A DNA stretch of 64,000 nucleotides from JAFDBW01 sp963723355 (lineage in GTDB: Bacteria > Desulfobacterota > Desulfuromonadia > Desulfuromonadales > BM103), in contig CAVRQQ010000015.1 in NCBI GenBank assembly GCA_963723355.1, positions 1-64,000 of the forward strand, read 5' to 3'. Position numbers and translations under genes: made by a program. Below the pieces are notes generated by a model. It had not been told where the DNA came from. It did not search any database and saw only the letters and a program-made list of their open reading frames with translations. Shown here one piece after another: positions 26,004 through 35,844 of this stretch (position 1 is the stretch's first letter; each line of letters begins with the position of its first letter).

Positions 26004-27770
26004 TTATCGGGACGCTATCAACTTGTTGCTGACAGCATATTCCTTGATGGCAGCGGCAATCGCTTGCGCTGCGGATTTCTGGTAGGCACTGCTGGCGAGG
26101 CGTTTTTCCTCACGTGGGTGGCTGATGAATGCGGTCTCTACGAGGACTGAGGGCATCGTCGCACCGAGCAGCACATAGAAAGGCCCCTGCCTCACTCCAA
26201 GGTCGCGGATATTGCTGTATTTCTTGCTGATGTGATGCACCAGGCTCTTCTGAATTTCAGTCGCCAGACGGCTTGATTCATTGATCTTGGCGTTGGCCAT
26301 CAGGTCAAACAGGATCAGTTCCAGGTCAGACACCTGCTTGAGTGACGTACCATTCTCCCGTGCAGCAACTGCTGCCGCCTTGTCATTTTTGGAGAAGTTC
26401 AGGTAGTAGGTTTCAATGCCGTATGCCTTGCGGCTCTTGTTGGCGTTGGCGTGCAGCGATATAAACAGGTCGGCACCGACCTTGTTGGCGATCGCAGTTC
26501 TCTCCTCGAGCGGCAGGTAGACGTCTTCGCTACGGGTCAGAATGACTTCACAGCCTATCTGTCTGTCCAACTCCCTGGACAGCTCCTTCGCCAGCTTGAG
26601 CGTAACATTCTTTTCCAGGACACCATTCGGTCCGACCGCCCCCGGGTCCTTGCCGCCATGTCCGGCATCGACCACAATTCTGCGCAGCGTTGTTGTTGCG
26701 GGAGCCGCTCGAATGTGCAGGGGGGGTTGCTCTTTGGGGGTCTCCCCGAGCATCTTGGCGATGTCGTCATGACCGGTCTCTGGCAAGGCGCTGATCGACG
26801 TCTCGTCACGCTTCAATTCAGGCGACTTGTCACCGGCAATGTCAATAACGATACGCCATGGGTCAACCAGCGGAAACACCTTGTAGTCACCGATGCTGTG
26901 CAAGTCGAGGACAACCCTCACCGTGCCGTCCTGCGGTTTTCCGGTGCGGATACGGCGCAGGAGGCCATCATCAACGATCGTCGTTTCCGGAAGTTTCTCG
27001 TCCAGACCGGTCTTTTCGATATCGACATAAAGACGTGGCGGTATGTTCTTGTCCGGTTCCGGGGCGAGATAATTTGTCGAGAATTGGGTCTCACCGGATA
27101 CATCGATGACGATCCGGGTATAGCCGGGGTTGGACCAGTGGCGAATCGATGTCAGCTGATTGCCGGCAGAAGAACCTTGCGACACGACCTTGTCCACGGA
27201 AGGCGAGGTTCCGTTGTTCGCCACAACTTCTTTGACGGGGGGCTGTTTCTGTTGCGGCGCATATCCAGCAAGGGCCTTTAGCCTTGAACTGGCCTTAGTG
27301 TGCATATCTCCACGCGGCAGGGCACTGACCAGCCGCTGGAAAACAAGGTAGGCCCGTTGCTTGTCTGCCAAAGTTTCTTCGAGCATTTCCCCGGCGTGGA
27401 AAAGAGCATCGTCAGACAGGGAATTGTCGGGGTATGTGTCAGCCATCTCTTCGAAAAGTTCGACAGCGCGCTCTGCATCGGGTCTGATGCGACTGATCCG
27501 GTACAGCCCGGTGATGGTCTTGCCACACATGTACAGGGCATCGGCACCACGCCTGGTTTCCGGGAAGCGCTTGGCAACCGACTCAAACTGGTCGAAGACG
27601 CGCTCCCAGTTTTCGCGATACATCTGCTTGCGGGAAGAGTTCTGCAAAGCATAATAGGCATCGCGCGCCTTCTGGTACGCCTGCTCAGCATTCTCGGCCA
27701 GGGCAGCAACCGGAACCATCAGGCCGGCCAGGGTTATGATGCAAACAATCAAACGAATCATCTTTTTCAC
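26004..27770 (-). CDS. N-acetylmuramoyl-L-alanine amidase with AMIN domain
   Basis: Periplasmic zinc amidase that cleaves the peptide from N-acetylmuramic acid at cell separation (AmiA/B/C type). The 588-residue product has a signal peptide (about 1-25), a helical TPR-like region (about 27-170), a Pro/Gln linker, an AMIN domain (about 205-310, with HWSNPGYTRIVIDVSG) and a C-terminal Amidase_3 domain (about 365-580). Zinc and catalytic motifs are VVDAGHGGKDPGAVG, VLEKN and FISLHANAN, with VLVETAFISHP near the end. The start overlaps the end of mutS by 4 bases, and glnD starts 2 bases after its stop, so the three form one transcript. Confidence 0.9.
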   Translation of the reverse strand: MKKMIRLIVCIITLAGLMVPVAALAENAEQAYQKARDAYYALQNSSRKQMYRENWERVFDQFESVAKRFPETRRGADALYMCGKTITGLYRISRIRPDAERAVELFEEMADTYPDNSLSDDALFHAGEMLEETLADKQRAYLVFQRLVSALPRGDMHTKASSRLKALAGYAPQQKQPPVKEVVANNGTSPSVDKVVSQGSSAGNQLTSIRHWSNPGYTRIVIDVSGETQFSTNYLAPEPDKNIPPRLYVDIEKTGLDEKLPETTIVDDGLLRRIRTGKPQDGTVRVVLDLHSIGDYKVFPLVDPWRIVIDIAGDKSPELKRDETSISALPETGHDDIAKMLGETPKEQPPLHIRAAPATTTLRRIVVDAGHGGKDPGAVGPNGVLEKNVTLKLAKELSRELDRQIGCEVILTRSEDVYLPLEERTAIANKVGADLFISLHANANKSRKAYGIETYYLNFSKNDKAAAVAARENGTSLKQVSDLELILFDLMANAKINESSRLATEIQKSLVHHISKKYSNIRDLGVRQGPFYVLLGATMPSVLVETAFISHPREEKRLASSAYQKSAAQAIAAAIKEYAVSNKLIASR

Positions 27771-30376
27771 AGCATCTTCTTCAGTTCATCGAGTAGGTTC
27801 AGTGCCTCTAATGGCGTCAGGGTCGAAACGTCTGTTTCTTCAAGCTTTACCCTGACACTGTCAGGCTGCTCAAAAAGTCCCAATTGCGGAGTAACAATTG
27901 TCTTGCGGTCCTGCCTGCTGCGGGCCAGGCGCGGCGTACCGGCCACGTATTCCCCGGACTCGAGGTTATGCAGCACTTCCTTGGCTCTGCTGATAACGTC
28001 TGCCGGCAAACCGGCCAGGCGCGCGACCTGGATGCCGTAGGAATGACTGGCCCCGCCCTTGACGATACGCCGCAGGAAAATGATCTGGTCATCCCACTCC
28101 TTAACCGCAACGTTGTAGTTCTGCACCCGTTCACGGGTCTGCGCGAGGTCCGTCAGCTCATGGTAATGGGTCGCAAAGAGCGTCTTGGCCGCAACCTTGG
28201 CATTGTCATGCAAATATTCAGCCACTGCCCAGGCGATACTGACACCGTCGAACGTGGATGTCCCACGGCCTATCTCATCAAGCACGATCAGGCTGCGCGG
28301 GGTGGCATGATTGAGTATATTGGCGGCCTCGGTCATCTCGACCATGAAAGTCGACTGGCCACGGGCCAGGTTGTCACTCGCCCCGACCCTGGTGAAAATT
28401 CGATCGACAATCCCGATCCGTGCCTTTTTTGCAGGCACCAGGCAGCCCATCTGCGCCATCAGGACCAGCAGCGCGACCTGCCGCATGAAAGTCGACTTGC
28501 CGGCCATGTTGGGCCCGGTAATGATCAGAATCTGCCTTTCCTCGGTGTCCATGTGGACATCATTGGCGACGAAACGCTCACCCAGGTTCATCGTCTCGAT
28601 AACCGGATGGCGCCCGTCCTCGATAAGCAGATCGGTCGATTCGTCCATCTCGGGGCGGCAGTAATTCCGCTCATGGGACAGGTCTGCCAGGCCAAGCAGG
28701 ATATCCAGGATTGCAACCTTGTCGGCGGTGGCCTGAATGCGTTGCCCCTGCGTCGCAACCTGCCTCCGGACTTCCTGGAAGAGGTCGTATTCGATCTCGA
28801 CAACCCGTTCTTCAGCACCCAGCACCTTTTCTTCGTATTCTTTAAGGGTCGGGGTTATGTAGCGTTCGGCATTGGCCAGGGTTTGCTTGCGCTGATAATC
28901 TTCCGGCACACGTTCCAGCTGAGACCTGGTCACCTCGATGTAATAACCGAAGACCTTGTTGTAGCGAACCTTGAGATTCGAGATCCCGGTTTTTTCCTTC
29001 TCTTCCTGCTCCAGTCGGGCGATCCAGCCCTTACCTTCCCGGCTGATGCTGCGCAGCTCATCCAACTCGGTGTGGTAACCCTCCCGGATCAGGCCGCCTT
29101 CACGCAAAACAAAAGGCGGGTCGTCGACTATTGAACTGGAAATCAAAGCGACCATATCAGGCAGCGTATCCAGAGATTCGCGCAACCCGGTCAGCATGGG
29201 ACTGTCGAGTTGTGCCAGAAGATCAATAATTTGCGGCAGCTTCTCCAACGAGACGCGCAATGCTGACAGGTCCCTGGCATTGCCGGTTGCCATGGCGATC
29301 CGCCCGTTGAGGCGTTCCAGATCGTAAACCTCGTCGAGCGCACGGCGCAGATCGTCCCGGCAAAGGCTCTCCCTGACCAGCTCTTCAACGGCCACATGCC
29401 GTTCTTCAATACGCTGTCGATCGACCAGCGGATGGGTCATCCAGTGCCGCAGTTTGCGAGCGCCCATGGCCGTCACGGTACGGTCCATGACTCCCAGCAA
29501 CGACCCGCGACGGCCGCCATCATGCAGAGTCTCTGTGAGCTCCAGGTTGCGACGTGTGAAGTCATCGAGAACCATGTGATCGCGGACATGGTAGGTCTGC
29601 AGTGGCTGGAGGTGAGAGATCGAGCCCTTCTGGGTTTCTTCCAGGTAATGCAGGATCATCCCGGCAGCACGAACCGCCGCCGGCATATCATGGCAGCCAA
29701 AGCTTTCCATGGAACTGTCCGGAAATGATTCGAGCAACATTTGCCGCGCACGGTCTTCGGCGGCAGCCCACTCTGGCAGGCGATTGACGTTGCGCCCCTG
29801 CAGAGAGCCCTGCAGCAGGTCGACCAGACTGTCGCCGGACTCATCTTCGATCACCAGCACCTCGGCAGGGTCACGGGAAATAATCTCCCCGGCCGTACTC
29901 TCAGGATCGAGCAGTTCGGTGACGCGGAATTCACCGGTCGTGATGTCGACACAGGCGACTCCGTAACAGCCGTTTTTATCCGGCAGCAACGCCATGAGAT
30001 AATTGTTGCGCCGCGGATCGAGGGTATCGGTGTCAACAACCAGACCGGGGGTTACAACCCTGACAACTGCGCGCTTGACAATTCCCTTGGCCTCCTTGGG
30101 ATCTTCCACCTGCTCGCAGATCGCGACCTTGTGACCATTCTGGACCAGTTTGGCGACATAAGGCTGACAGCTGTGGAAAGGCACGCCACAAAGCGGAATT
30201 TCCGCTGCTGCACCCTTGTTTCGAGACGTCAGGGTGATATCGAGAACGCGCGCCGCAACCACCGCATCTTCCATGAACATTTCATAGAAATCGCCGAGGC
30301 GAAAGAAGAGAATCGCATCCGGATATTCGGACTTGATCTCCAGGTACTGCTGCATCATCGGTGTGGTTTTTGCCAT
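27767..30376 (-). CDS. mutS: DNA mismatch repair protein MutS
   Basis: MutS recognises mismatches and recruits MutL. The 869-residue length is standard. N-terminal mismatch-binding domain with TPMMQQYLEIKSEYPDAILFFRLGDFYEMF including the FxE-type motif (residues about 7-37); the ATPase domain has GPNMAGKSTFMRQ (Walker A), the DEIGRGTSTFDG motif and a C-terminal helix-turn-helix part. It heads the transcript mutS-amidase-glnD-xerD-apgM read leftward. A 215-base gap separates it from the plus-strand gene at 30592; no promoter was confidently found. Confidence 0.96.
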   Translation of the reverse strand: MAKTTPMMQQYLEIKSEYPDAILFFRLGDFYEMFMEDAVVAARVLDITLTSRNKGAAAEIPLCGVPFHSCQPYVAKLVQNGHKVAICEQVEDPKEAKGIVKRAVVRVVTPGLVVDTDTLDPRRNNYLMALLPDKNGCYGVACVDITTGEFRVTELLDPESTAGEIISRDPAEVLVIEDESGDSLVDLLQGSLQGRNVNRLPEWAAAEDRARQMLLESFPDSSMESFGCHDMPAAVRAAGMILHYLEETQKGSISHLQPLQTYHVRDHMVLDDFTRRNLELTETLHDGGRRGSLLGVMDRTVTAMGARKLRHWMTHPLVDRQRIEERHVAVEELVRESLCRDDLRRALDEVYDLERLNGRIAMATGNARDLSALRVSLEKLPQIIDLLAQLDSPMLTGLRESLDTLPDMVALISSSIVDDPPFVLREGGLIREGYHTELDELRSISREGKGWIARLEQEEKEKTGISNLKVRYNKVFGYYIEVTRSQLERVPEDYQRKQTLANAERYITPTLKEYEEKVLGAEERVVEIEYDLFQEVRRQVATQGQRIQATADKVAILDILLGLADLSHERNYCRPEMDESTDLLIEDGRHPVIETMNLGERFVANDVHMDTEERQILIITGPNMAGKSTFMRQVALLVLMAQMGCLVPAKKARIGIVDRIFTRVGASDNLARGQSTFMVEMTEAANILNHATPRSLIVLDEIGRGTSTFDGVSIAWAVAEYLHDNAKVAAKTLFATHYHELTDLAQTRERVQNYNVAVKEWDDQIIFLRRIVKGGASHSYGIQVARLAGLPADVISRAKEVLHNLESGEYVAGTPRLARSRQDRKTIVTPQLGLFEQPDSVRVKLEETDVSTLTPLEALNLLDELKKML

Positions 30377-30591
30377 CAGTGCATAAACTCAGCAATAATC
30401 TAAAAAAAACAACCCGTTAAAGGGCCGCCTTGGCAACATTAATGCTACGCTTCGGGACATTATTATGTTAACAAAACTGCCAGATCACTGTAAACAGCAA
30501 AGACTCATTTCTGTCGTAATCTGGAGGTTGCCAAGCCTTTTAAAGTGCTTTATGGTTAGGACTACTTCAGATTAAGGAGTTCACCATCCTC

Positions 30592-31122
30592 ATGGGGCCT
30601 GATAGCCACCTGAAACCACTCCTCCAGGGGTTGAACAAAAATGACTTCAACATCGTTACCCTTGACGATGAGATACGGGTCGACAAGCGGTGCGTCGACC
30701 TGCTGCGCCACTTCAATCAGCATCTGACCTGCCAGGGGGGACTGTCGCCGGAACAGGCCGGCAAGATCTGCCACGGCGCAGACTACTTCCTGCGTGAATT
30801 CATGATCGCCGACCGGCACGACAATCTTTTCCGTACGTCAGCAGAACGTGTTCGGCAGTTTGCCGGGCATTGGTACATTATCCGTACCACTGAACCAAAC
30901 CTCACGGAACTTGTAAGTGTCCTTAAGGGCACGGCCCTGTTTTACAATTTCCTCGCGGAACAAAATCTCGTTGACCCGCAGGTCTCGATGGGTATTACAC
31001 AGCAATGCAATGAAACCGAATATTACCAGCGAAGAATCGATGCTTTCTGGGCCATAGAGGGTGATGGTTTTGATGCCTGGCGACAAGCCTGCCCGCTTGA
31101 GCCGGTGCCCGACATATCATGA
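30592..31122 (+). CDS. Hypothetical protein coupled to a CDF transporter
   Basis: A 176-residue soluble protein that I do not recognise. It has no signal peptide or membrane segment. Notable stretches are VDKRCVDLLRHFNQHLTCQGGLSPEQAGKICHGADYFLREFMI, HWYIIRTTEPNLTELVSVLKGTALFYNFL and a C-terminal Trp-containing AFWAIEGDGFDAWRQ. The Cys and His residues near 47-61 (CxxxxxxxxxxxxCHGAD) could be a metal or redox site but this is speculative. AAGGAG lies 12 bases before the ATG, which is far. Its stop overlaps the start of the CDF gene (ATGA), so the two are translationally coupled, suggesting a shared role in metal handling. Confidence 0.65.
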   Translation: MGPDSHLKPLLQGLNKNDFNIVTLDDEIRVDKRCVDLLRHFNQHLTCQGGLSPEQAGKICHGADYFLREFMIADRHDNLFRTSAERVRQFAGHWYIIRTTEPNLTELVSVLKGTALFYNFLAEQNLVDPQVSMGITQQCNETEYYQRRIDAFWAIEGDGFDAWRQACPLEPVPDIS

Positions 31123-32105
31123 CACAGCCGCACCGATCACCCAAAATGACTGCAGCCTGGCTCTCCGTGTTGACCGCACTCTGCCTGGCAATTCTGAAAC
31201 TCTTTACCGGTCTTTTTACCGGCAGCCTGGCCGTGCTGACCTCGGCCATAGACTCGTTGCTGGACATCCTCATGTCCGGCATCAACCTGATTGCCATCGG
31301 GCATGCAGAGCAACCTGCAGACGAACAGCATCCTTACGGCCACGGCAAGTTCGAGACGCTCGCAACCCTTTTTCAATCTGTGGTTATTGCCCTGTCCGGT
31401 GCCTGGATTATCTATGAGGCAATCCAGCGCATGATCGTGGCCAGCCCGATCAGACAAACCGGCGTCGGCATTGTGGTCATGTCGATCAGTACAGTCGTCT
31501 CATACCTGATCAGCCGTCACCTGCGTAAAGTCGCCAAGGCAACCGATTCGTCGGCGCTTGAAGCTGACTCGCTGCACTTTTCGATGGACGTGTACACCAA
31601 CCTGGCCCTGCTGGCCGGCCTGATCCTCATCACCGGGTTCAATCTGCTATGGCTGGATCCGGTGATGTCGATCCTGGTCGCCTGCTACATTCTTTTTGAA
31701 GCACTCCGGCTGATGCGCCACGGCCTGCGGGATATCCTTGATGAGCAACTCCCCGAAACCGTGCGCAAAGAAATAGAAGGGCTGATCGAAGACCATAAAC
31801 TCGACCTGTTCGGCTACCACAACCTGCGAACACGTCGGGCCGGGTCACAGAAGTTGATCGATTTCCACTTAACCGTGTGCAAGCACCTTTCGGTTGAAGA
31901 AGCACACGATATTACTGACTATATAGAGAAAAAGATCGGCGAGAAAATCATCGGCACGGATGTAACAATTCATGTCGAGCCCTGCCGACGACACGACTGC
32001 CCCGGAAGAGACGTTTGCCCGACCCAGAAAATCCGTCACGCGGAAAATAAGCATGAGAAATGGTGGCAACAGGACAATGAATCAACCGAGAACCAACCGC
32101 AATGA
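31119..32105 (+). CDS. Cation diffusion facilitator (CDF) family transporter
   Basis: Inner-membrane divalent cation/proton antiporter of the CDF family, probably exporting Fe(II), Zn(II) or related metals. The 328-residue product has about six membrane helices followed by a cytoplasmic domain. Motifs: DSLLDILMSGINL (first metal-site helix), HPYGHGKFETLATL, and EADSLHFSMDVYTNL with HxxxD in helix 5. The cytoplasmic C-terminal domain (about 215-300) ends with EPCRRHDCPGRDVCP, a Cys/His-rich tail that could bind metal. Metal specificity cannot be decided. Four-base overlap with the upstream gene; a strong terminator follows. Confidence 0.88.
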   Translation: MTQPHRSPKMTAAWLSVLTALCLAILKLFTGLFTGSLAVLTSAIDSLLDILMSGINLIAIGHAEQPADEQHPYGHGKFETLATLFQSVVIALSGAWIIYEAIQRMIVASPIRQTGVGIVVMSISTVVSYLISRHLRKVAKATDSSALEADSLHFSMDVYTNLALLAGLILITGFNLLWLDPVMSILVACYILFEALRLMRHGLRDILDEQLPETVRKEIEGLIEDHKLDLFGYHNLRTRRAGSQKLIDFHLTVCKHLSVEEAHDITDYIEKKIGEKIIGTDVTIHVEPCRRHDCPGRDVCPTQKIRHAENKHEKWWQQDNESTENQPQ

Positions 32106-32150
32106 CAATCAGACAAAAGCGACATTGCTGAATAGATGATGCAGGAACAA

Positions 32151-32187
32151 AACAGGGGCGCAATGATATGAACATTGCGCCCCTGTT
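32151..32187. terminator. Bidirectional terminator between the CDF and chemoreceptor-like genes
   Basis: A perfect 15-bp inverted repeat (AACAGGGGCGCAATG with its complement, loop ATATGAA) between two convergent genes. T residues follow on both strands (TTATTT on plus, TTTTG on minus), so it probably serves both. Confidence 0.85.
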
Positions 32188-32223
32188 ATTTAAAAAAACC
32201 CGCCCTCTAAAATCTACAGAAAC

Positions 32224-34227
32224 TCAACCTGTCTTCTCTTTCAGCCTGCGCAAATCATCTATAACCTGCAGGCTGCCCTTGCGGCGGTCGTCCATCTCAT
32301 CAAAAATACGTTGGGCCATGTCACTGACCCGGTCCACCGATGTCTCGATCTGTCGGGTGTTGTCAGCCTGTTGTGACGCGGCATTCACCATATCATCAGT
32401 CATGGCCCGAACTTCTTCGACCGCGGCGACGATGCTCTTGGCGCCATGAGCCTCCTCCCTGGAAGCTCTGGAGATCTGCGATGACATCTCGCCCAGTTCC
32501 TCAATCGAATGGCTCACACCGACGACTGACTCTGAAATTTCCTGGGTCGATCTGCGTATGTCATGTGCCATGTCCATGGCCTGGTGTGAACTGTCCAGAA
32601 TCTGGGCGAGCACATCGGCCATCTCCAAACCCTGTTCCATTCCCTGCTTGACGAGTCGCGTCATCGAATTGAAGTGCTCAACGGTCTCCCGGGTATACTT
32701 CTGCATCTCCTCAATGACATGGTTAATCCGGTCGGTCGATAAAGCCGCTTCCTGTGCCAGAGTCCTGACTTCGTCAGCAACCACCGCAAACGAACGGCCA
32801 TGTTCGCCCGCCTGGGCGGCTATGATTGCTGCGTTGAGAGCGAGCAGACTGGTCTTCTGCGTCAGATCGGTCACAACTGAGGTAATGACCCCTACCTCTT
32901 CGCCTTTTTCTGAGAGGTGGCCGATCACGCCGCCGGCCTGTTCGACAGATGTCACAATCCCGCGCAAACCCTCCAGAACATGATTGACCGTTTCAACACC
33001 ATGCTCCGCACGCCCCTTGACTTTTTCCGACATGGCGTGCGATCTGACACTACTCTGTTCGACAGCGCTGATTGTGTACTGGATTTCAGTCATGGAAGCG
33101 ATCGAACTCTCGATGAATTCGTTAAGAGATTTAAGGCTGTTGGAGACCTGGTCGATGGAGACCGATATCTGACCAACCGCCGAGCGTGTTGAATTGACCG
33201 ACTCCTGGATGATGCCTGCCCCACCTGAAATATCCGCGGTCGCGCCGGTTGTTGATGATGCTGCATCACGTAAAGCCTTGATAAGATCAGCATGTTCATC
33301 CCGGTACTTGAGAAATTCATTGAAGGTGTGTTCAAGCTGCTGGGTAAGCGACTCCACGGCATCGAGAAGATTGATGCGCATCATCGATGAGGAGATCTGA
33401 TCGGCAAAGAGCTTAACCGTATCGACGTCCGTGTCGACCAGTCTTTGCCGCTTGTATTTGTTATCGACAGCCAGCAGACCAATCGCCTGGTTGCGAATGA
33501 TGATCGGGCAGAGGATGAAGTTTCGCGACCGCAGTTGCGGGACGCTGTCGCAAGGTGGGTGCAGGTGGTACTCTTCCGGCATCTTGGTGATATCGTCTAT
33601 CAGCATCACCTGACGGTCGGCAATTGACTTGTACAGGCATCCCGCCCGTTCATCGAAGGGCAGCTTGATGCTGACATCGTCACCCAGGTTGGCGCCACGA
33701 CACACCGAGAAAAAAAGCTGTTGGCGAGCCTCATCCAGCATCAGGATGTTGACGCGGTCAAAACCGATGACGTCGTGCAGCCCGTCAGCTGACAGACGCA
33801 GGATTTCCTGACGGTCGACACTCCTTTGAAGATCAGTATTGATGATGTGGAAGTTCTTGATACTGCGGTCAAGGTCGGTGAAGCGATGTTCGAAATTGCT
33901 TTTCTGTTCAGCGACTTCCTGGTTAAGGAGATCAAGCTTCAATGCCCGATCGTGGATCTGCTGAGAGGCCCGACCGATGAAGAAGCCAAAAGAGCCCAGG
34001 ACGATCATGGTCCCGCCGCACATGTAGGCATACATGTAGCGGCTCTGTTCCGTGCCCATGATATCTGTGACGACCTGATTGGCGAGTGAACTGCTGTCAT
34101 CCCAGAACAGGATCAGGCGAAGGATTATCCAACCCAAAGGGGCCATAACACCGAGCAGCATTCCGCACACTGCGTAGGCGATATCACGCTTGCCACTGCT
34201 GCCACTGAGGATCTCGGTTATTGCCAC
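32224..34227 (-). CDS. Methyl-accepting chemotaxis-type signalling protein with GAF domain
   Basis: A membrane-anchored sensor of about 667 residues. Two membrane helices (about 13-40 and 63-85) are followed by a coiled coil, a GAF domain (about 140-300, with GFDRVNILMLDEARQQLFF and ILCPIIIRNQAIGLLAVDN) and a chemoreceptor signalling domain with TSLLALNAAIIAAQAGEHGR and FAVVADEVRTLAQEAA at the hairpin tip. The tip differs slightly from the consensus AAIEAARAGEHGRGFAVV. The GTG start at 34227 is chosen because GGAG lies 6-8 bases upstream and it begins 10 bases after the pfkA stop; the frame is open further but overlaps pfkA. Ligand unknown. Confidence 0.82.
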   Translation of the reverse strand: MAITEILSGSSGKRDIAYAVCGMLLGVMAPLGWIILRLILFWDDSSSLANQVVTDIMGTEQSRYMYAYMCGGTMIVLGSFGFFIGRASQQIHDRALKLDLLNQEVAEQKSNFEHRFTDLDRSIKNFHIINTDLQRSVDRQEILRLSADGLHDVIGFDRVNILMLDEARQQLFFSVCRGANLGDDVSIKLPFDERAGCLYKSIADRQVMLIDDITKMPEEYHLHPPCDSVPQLRSRNFILCPIIIRNQAIGLLAVDNKYKRQRLVDTDVDTVKLFADQISSSMMRINLLDAVESLTQQLEHTFNEFLKYRDEHADLIKALRDAASSTTGATADISGGAGIIQESVNSTRSAVGQISVSIDQVSNSLKSLNEFIESSIASMTEIQYTISAVEQSSVRSHAMSEKVKGRAEHGVETVNHVLEGLRGIVTSVEQAGGVIGHLSEKGEEVGVITSVVTDLTQKTSLLALNAAIIAAQAGEHGRSFAVVADEVRTLAQEAALSTDRINHVIEEMQKYTRETVEHFNSMTRLVKQGMEQGLEMADVLAQILDSSHQAMDMAHDIRRSTQEISESVVGVSHSIEELGEMSSQISRASREEAHGAKSIVAAVEEVRAMTDDMVNAASQQADNTRQIETSVDRVSDMAQRIFDEMDDRRKGSLQVIDDLRRLKEKTG

Positions 34228-34237
34228 GGCCTCTCCT

Positions 34238-35353
34238 CTAGAAATCGCCCCGTTTCCGTCCAAGCGCGATACCCAGAGCCTCGGCCGCCCTGACCAGGCT
34301 TCCACCAGGATCAACACGATTAAGTGAATCAACGGCAATCTCAATATCGACATCACAGACATCACGTCCCTGCAGAGAGACCATGCGTCCGAATTGTCCC
34401 TGCTCGATCAATTCTACGGCCTTTACTCCGAAACGGGAACCGAGAATCCTGTCAAATGGCGATGGCGTCCCCCCGCGCTGGACATGCCCCAGCACAACGA
34501 CCCGTGTCTCAATTTGCATCCTCCGCGAAATTTCGTCGGCGACAAAGGCGCCAACGCCACCCAGGCGTTCAACCCCGCTATTCTCATCTGAACTGAACTG
34601 CACGACTTTCTTGCCGTCAGCGGGAAAAGCGCCTTCCGCAACAACAACGATCGAAAACTTGCTGCCTCTTGCCTTGCGCTGATTTATCGCATCGCATACT
34701 GCCGTCAGATCAAAGGGTATTTCCGGGATCAGGATGACGTCCGCAGATCCTGCCATACCCGACTCGAGGGCAATCCAGCCGGCATCGCGGCCCATAACTT
34801 CAACGACCATGACTCGATGATGACTTTCAGCCGTGGTATGCAACCTGTCCAGGGCCTCTGTTACGATACCCACTGCCGTGTTGTAGCCAAAAGTCACATC
34901 CGTGCCGCGCAGGTCGTTGTCGATGGTTTTGGGCACCCCGACCATCGGCATACCAAGTTCCTGAAGCGCCCGAGCAATTTTCAGCGTCCCGTCACCTCCG
35001 ACAGCGATCAACGCATCGGCCCCAAGCTTTTGAAAATTGCCGACGACTTGACCCGAGACGTCGACCAAACGCGTCTGGCCATCCTCCACAACAGGATAAG
35101 CAAGCGGATTGCCGCGGTTGCTGGTCCCGAGGATTGTTCCTCCGCGGGGCAAAATGCCTCGCACTGACTCAAGTGTCAGTTCGAGCCAACGAGGCTCACC
35201 GACAAGCCCGTCAAAGCCGTCCTCGATACCGATAACGCGCCAGTTGCGTTCGAGGATGGCACTGCGCACCACCCCGCGGATCACCGCATTCAGTCCGGGG
35301 CAATCTCCACCTCCGGTTAATATTGCAATAGTTCGGCTCATAAACTTATTCAC
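34238..35353 (-). CDS. pfkA: 6-phosphofructokinase, group III type
   Basis: Phosphorylates fructose-6-phosphate in glycolysis. The 371-residue protein shows TGGGDCPGLNAVIRG, PRGGTILGTSNRGN, GGDGTLKIA and VPKTIDNDL, then MGRDAGWIALESG and GHVQRGGTPSPFDR. In the GGDGT motif the residue that decides phosphoryl donor is Gly (ATP-type), while the nearby PKTIDND has Lys, usual in PPi-dependent and group III enzymes; the combination is typical of group III PFKs that use ATP. The annotated start is a GTG at 35353, with an ATG at 35341 as alternative; neither has a strong ribosome-binding site. Located 84 bases after exbD. Confidence 0.88.
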   Translation of the reverse strand: MNKFMSRTIAILTGGGDCPGLNAVIRGVVRSAILERNWRVIGIEDGFDGLVGEPRWLELTLESVRGILPRGGTILGTSNRGNPLAYPVVEDGQTRLVDVSGQVVGNFQKLGADALIAVGGDGTLKIARALQELGMPMVGVPKTIDNDLRGTDVTFGYNTAVGIVTEALDRLHTTAESHHRVMVVEVMGRDAGWIALESGMAGSADVILIPEIPFDLTAVCDAINQRKARGSKFSIVVVAEGAFPADGKKVVQFSSDENSGVERLGGVGAFVADEISRRMQIETRVVVLGHVQRGGTPSPFDRILGSRFGVKAVELIEQGQFGRMVSLQGRDVCDVDIEIAVDSLNRVDPGGSLVRAAEALGIALGRKRGDF

Positions 35354-35436
35354 TCATAATTTTAGGGATAACGTGGTTGGTTGATCAAATCCGGCAGCCA
35401 TTCGCCAGCCGGGGTTTCATCTGCGGTGCTGTCCCG

Positions 35437-35844
35437 CTACGGCTTCCGTTGCTCAGTAGCGATAGCCAATTTGACAAATCCGGCATCCCGTGCGAGGTCC
35501 ATGAGCGTGACGACTTTGCCGTGACGTGATTCCTGGTCAGCCAGCAGCAGGATGGTCGTATTGTCGGCATTGGATTGATGTTCGGCCAGCAGTTTTTTGT
35601 AGTCGGAGATGGAGATTTTGCGATCGAGGTAATAAATATCACCTTCACGGGAAAGATAGATTTTGAACTCCTTTGGCTCACGTTCTATCGATTGCGACGA
35701 GGCTTCTGGTAGCTTGATCGAGATTCCTGGACTCTCAACAAAGGTTGTCGAGATCATGAAAAAAATCAGCAGAAGGAAAACCACGTCAACCATCGGCGTC
35801 AGGTCTATGCGTGGCTCTTCACTTGATTTGCGCAGGAAACTCAT
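35437..35844 (-). CDS. exbD: ExbD/TolR family biopolymer transport protein
   Basis: A 135-residue inner-membrane protein with one N-terminal membrane helix (PMVDVVFLLLIFFMISTTFV, about 17-38) and a periplasmic domain. The helix carries the conserved Asp (D20-type in LTPMVDVVF) used in proton coupling. With ExbB it energises outer-membrane transport or, as TolR, cell-envelope processes. The start immediately follows the exbB stop (35845), so coupled. TolR versus ExbD cannot be separated by sequence alone; no tonB or tolA is nearby. Confidence 0.88.
   Translation of the reverse strand: MSFLRKSSEEPRIDLTPMVDVVFLLLIFFMISTTFVESPGISIKLPEASSQSIEREPKEFKIYLSREGDIYYLDRKISISDYKKLLAEHQSNADNTTILLLADQESRHGKVVTLMDLARDAGFVKLAIATEQRKP

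Noticed and set aside
27884..29134. 416-residue plus-strand open frame opposite mutS
   Set aside because: Shadow of mutS without independent support.
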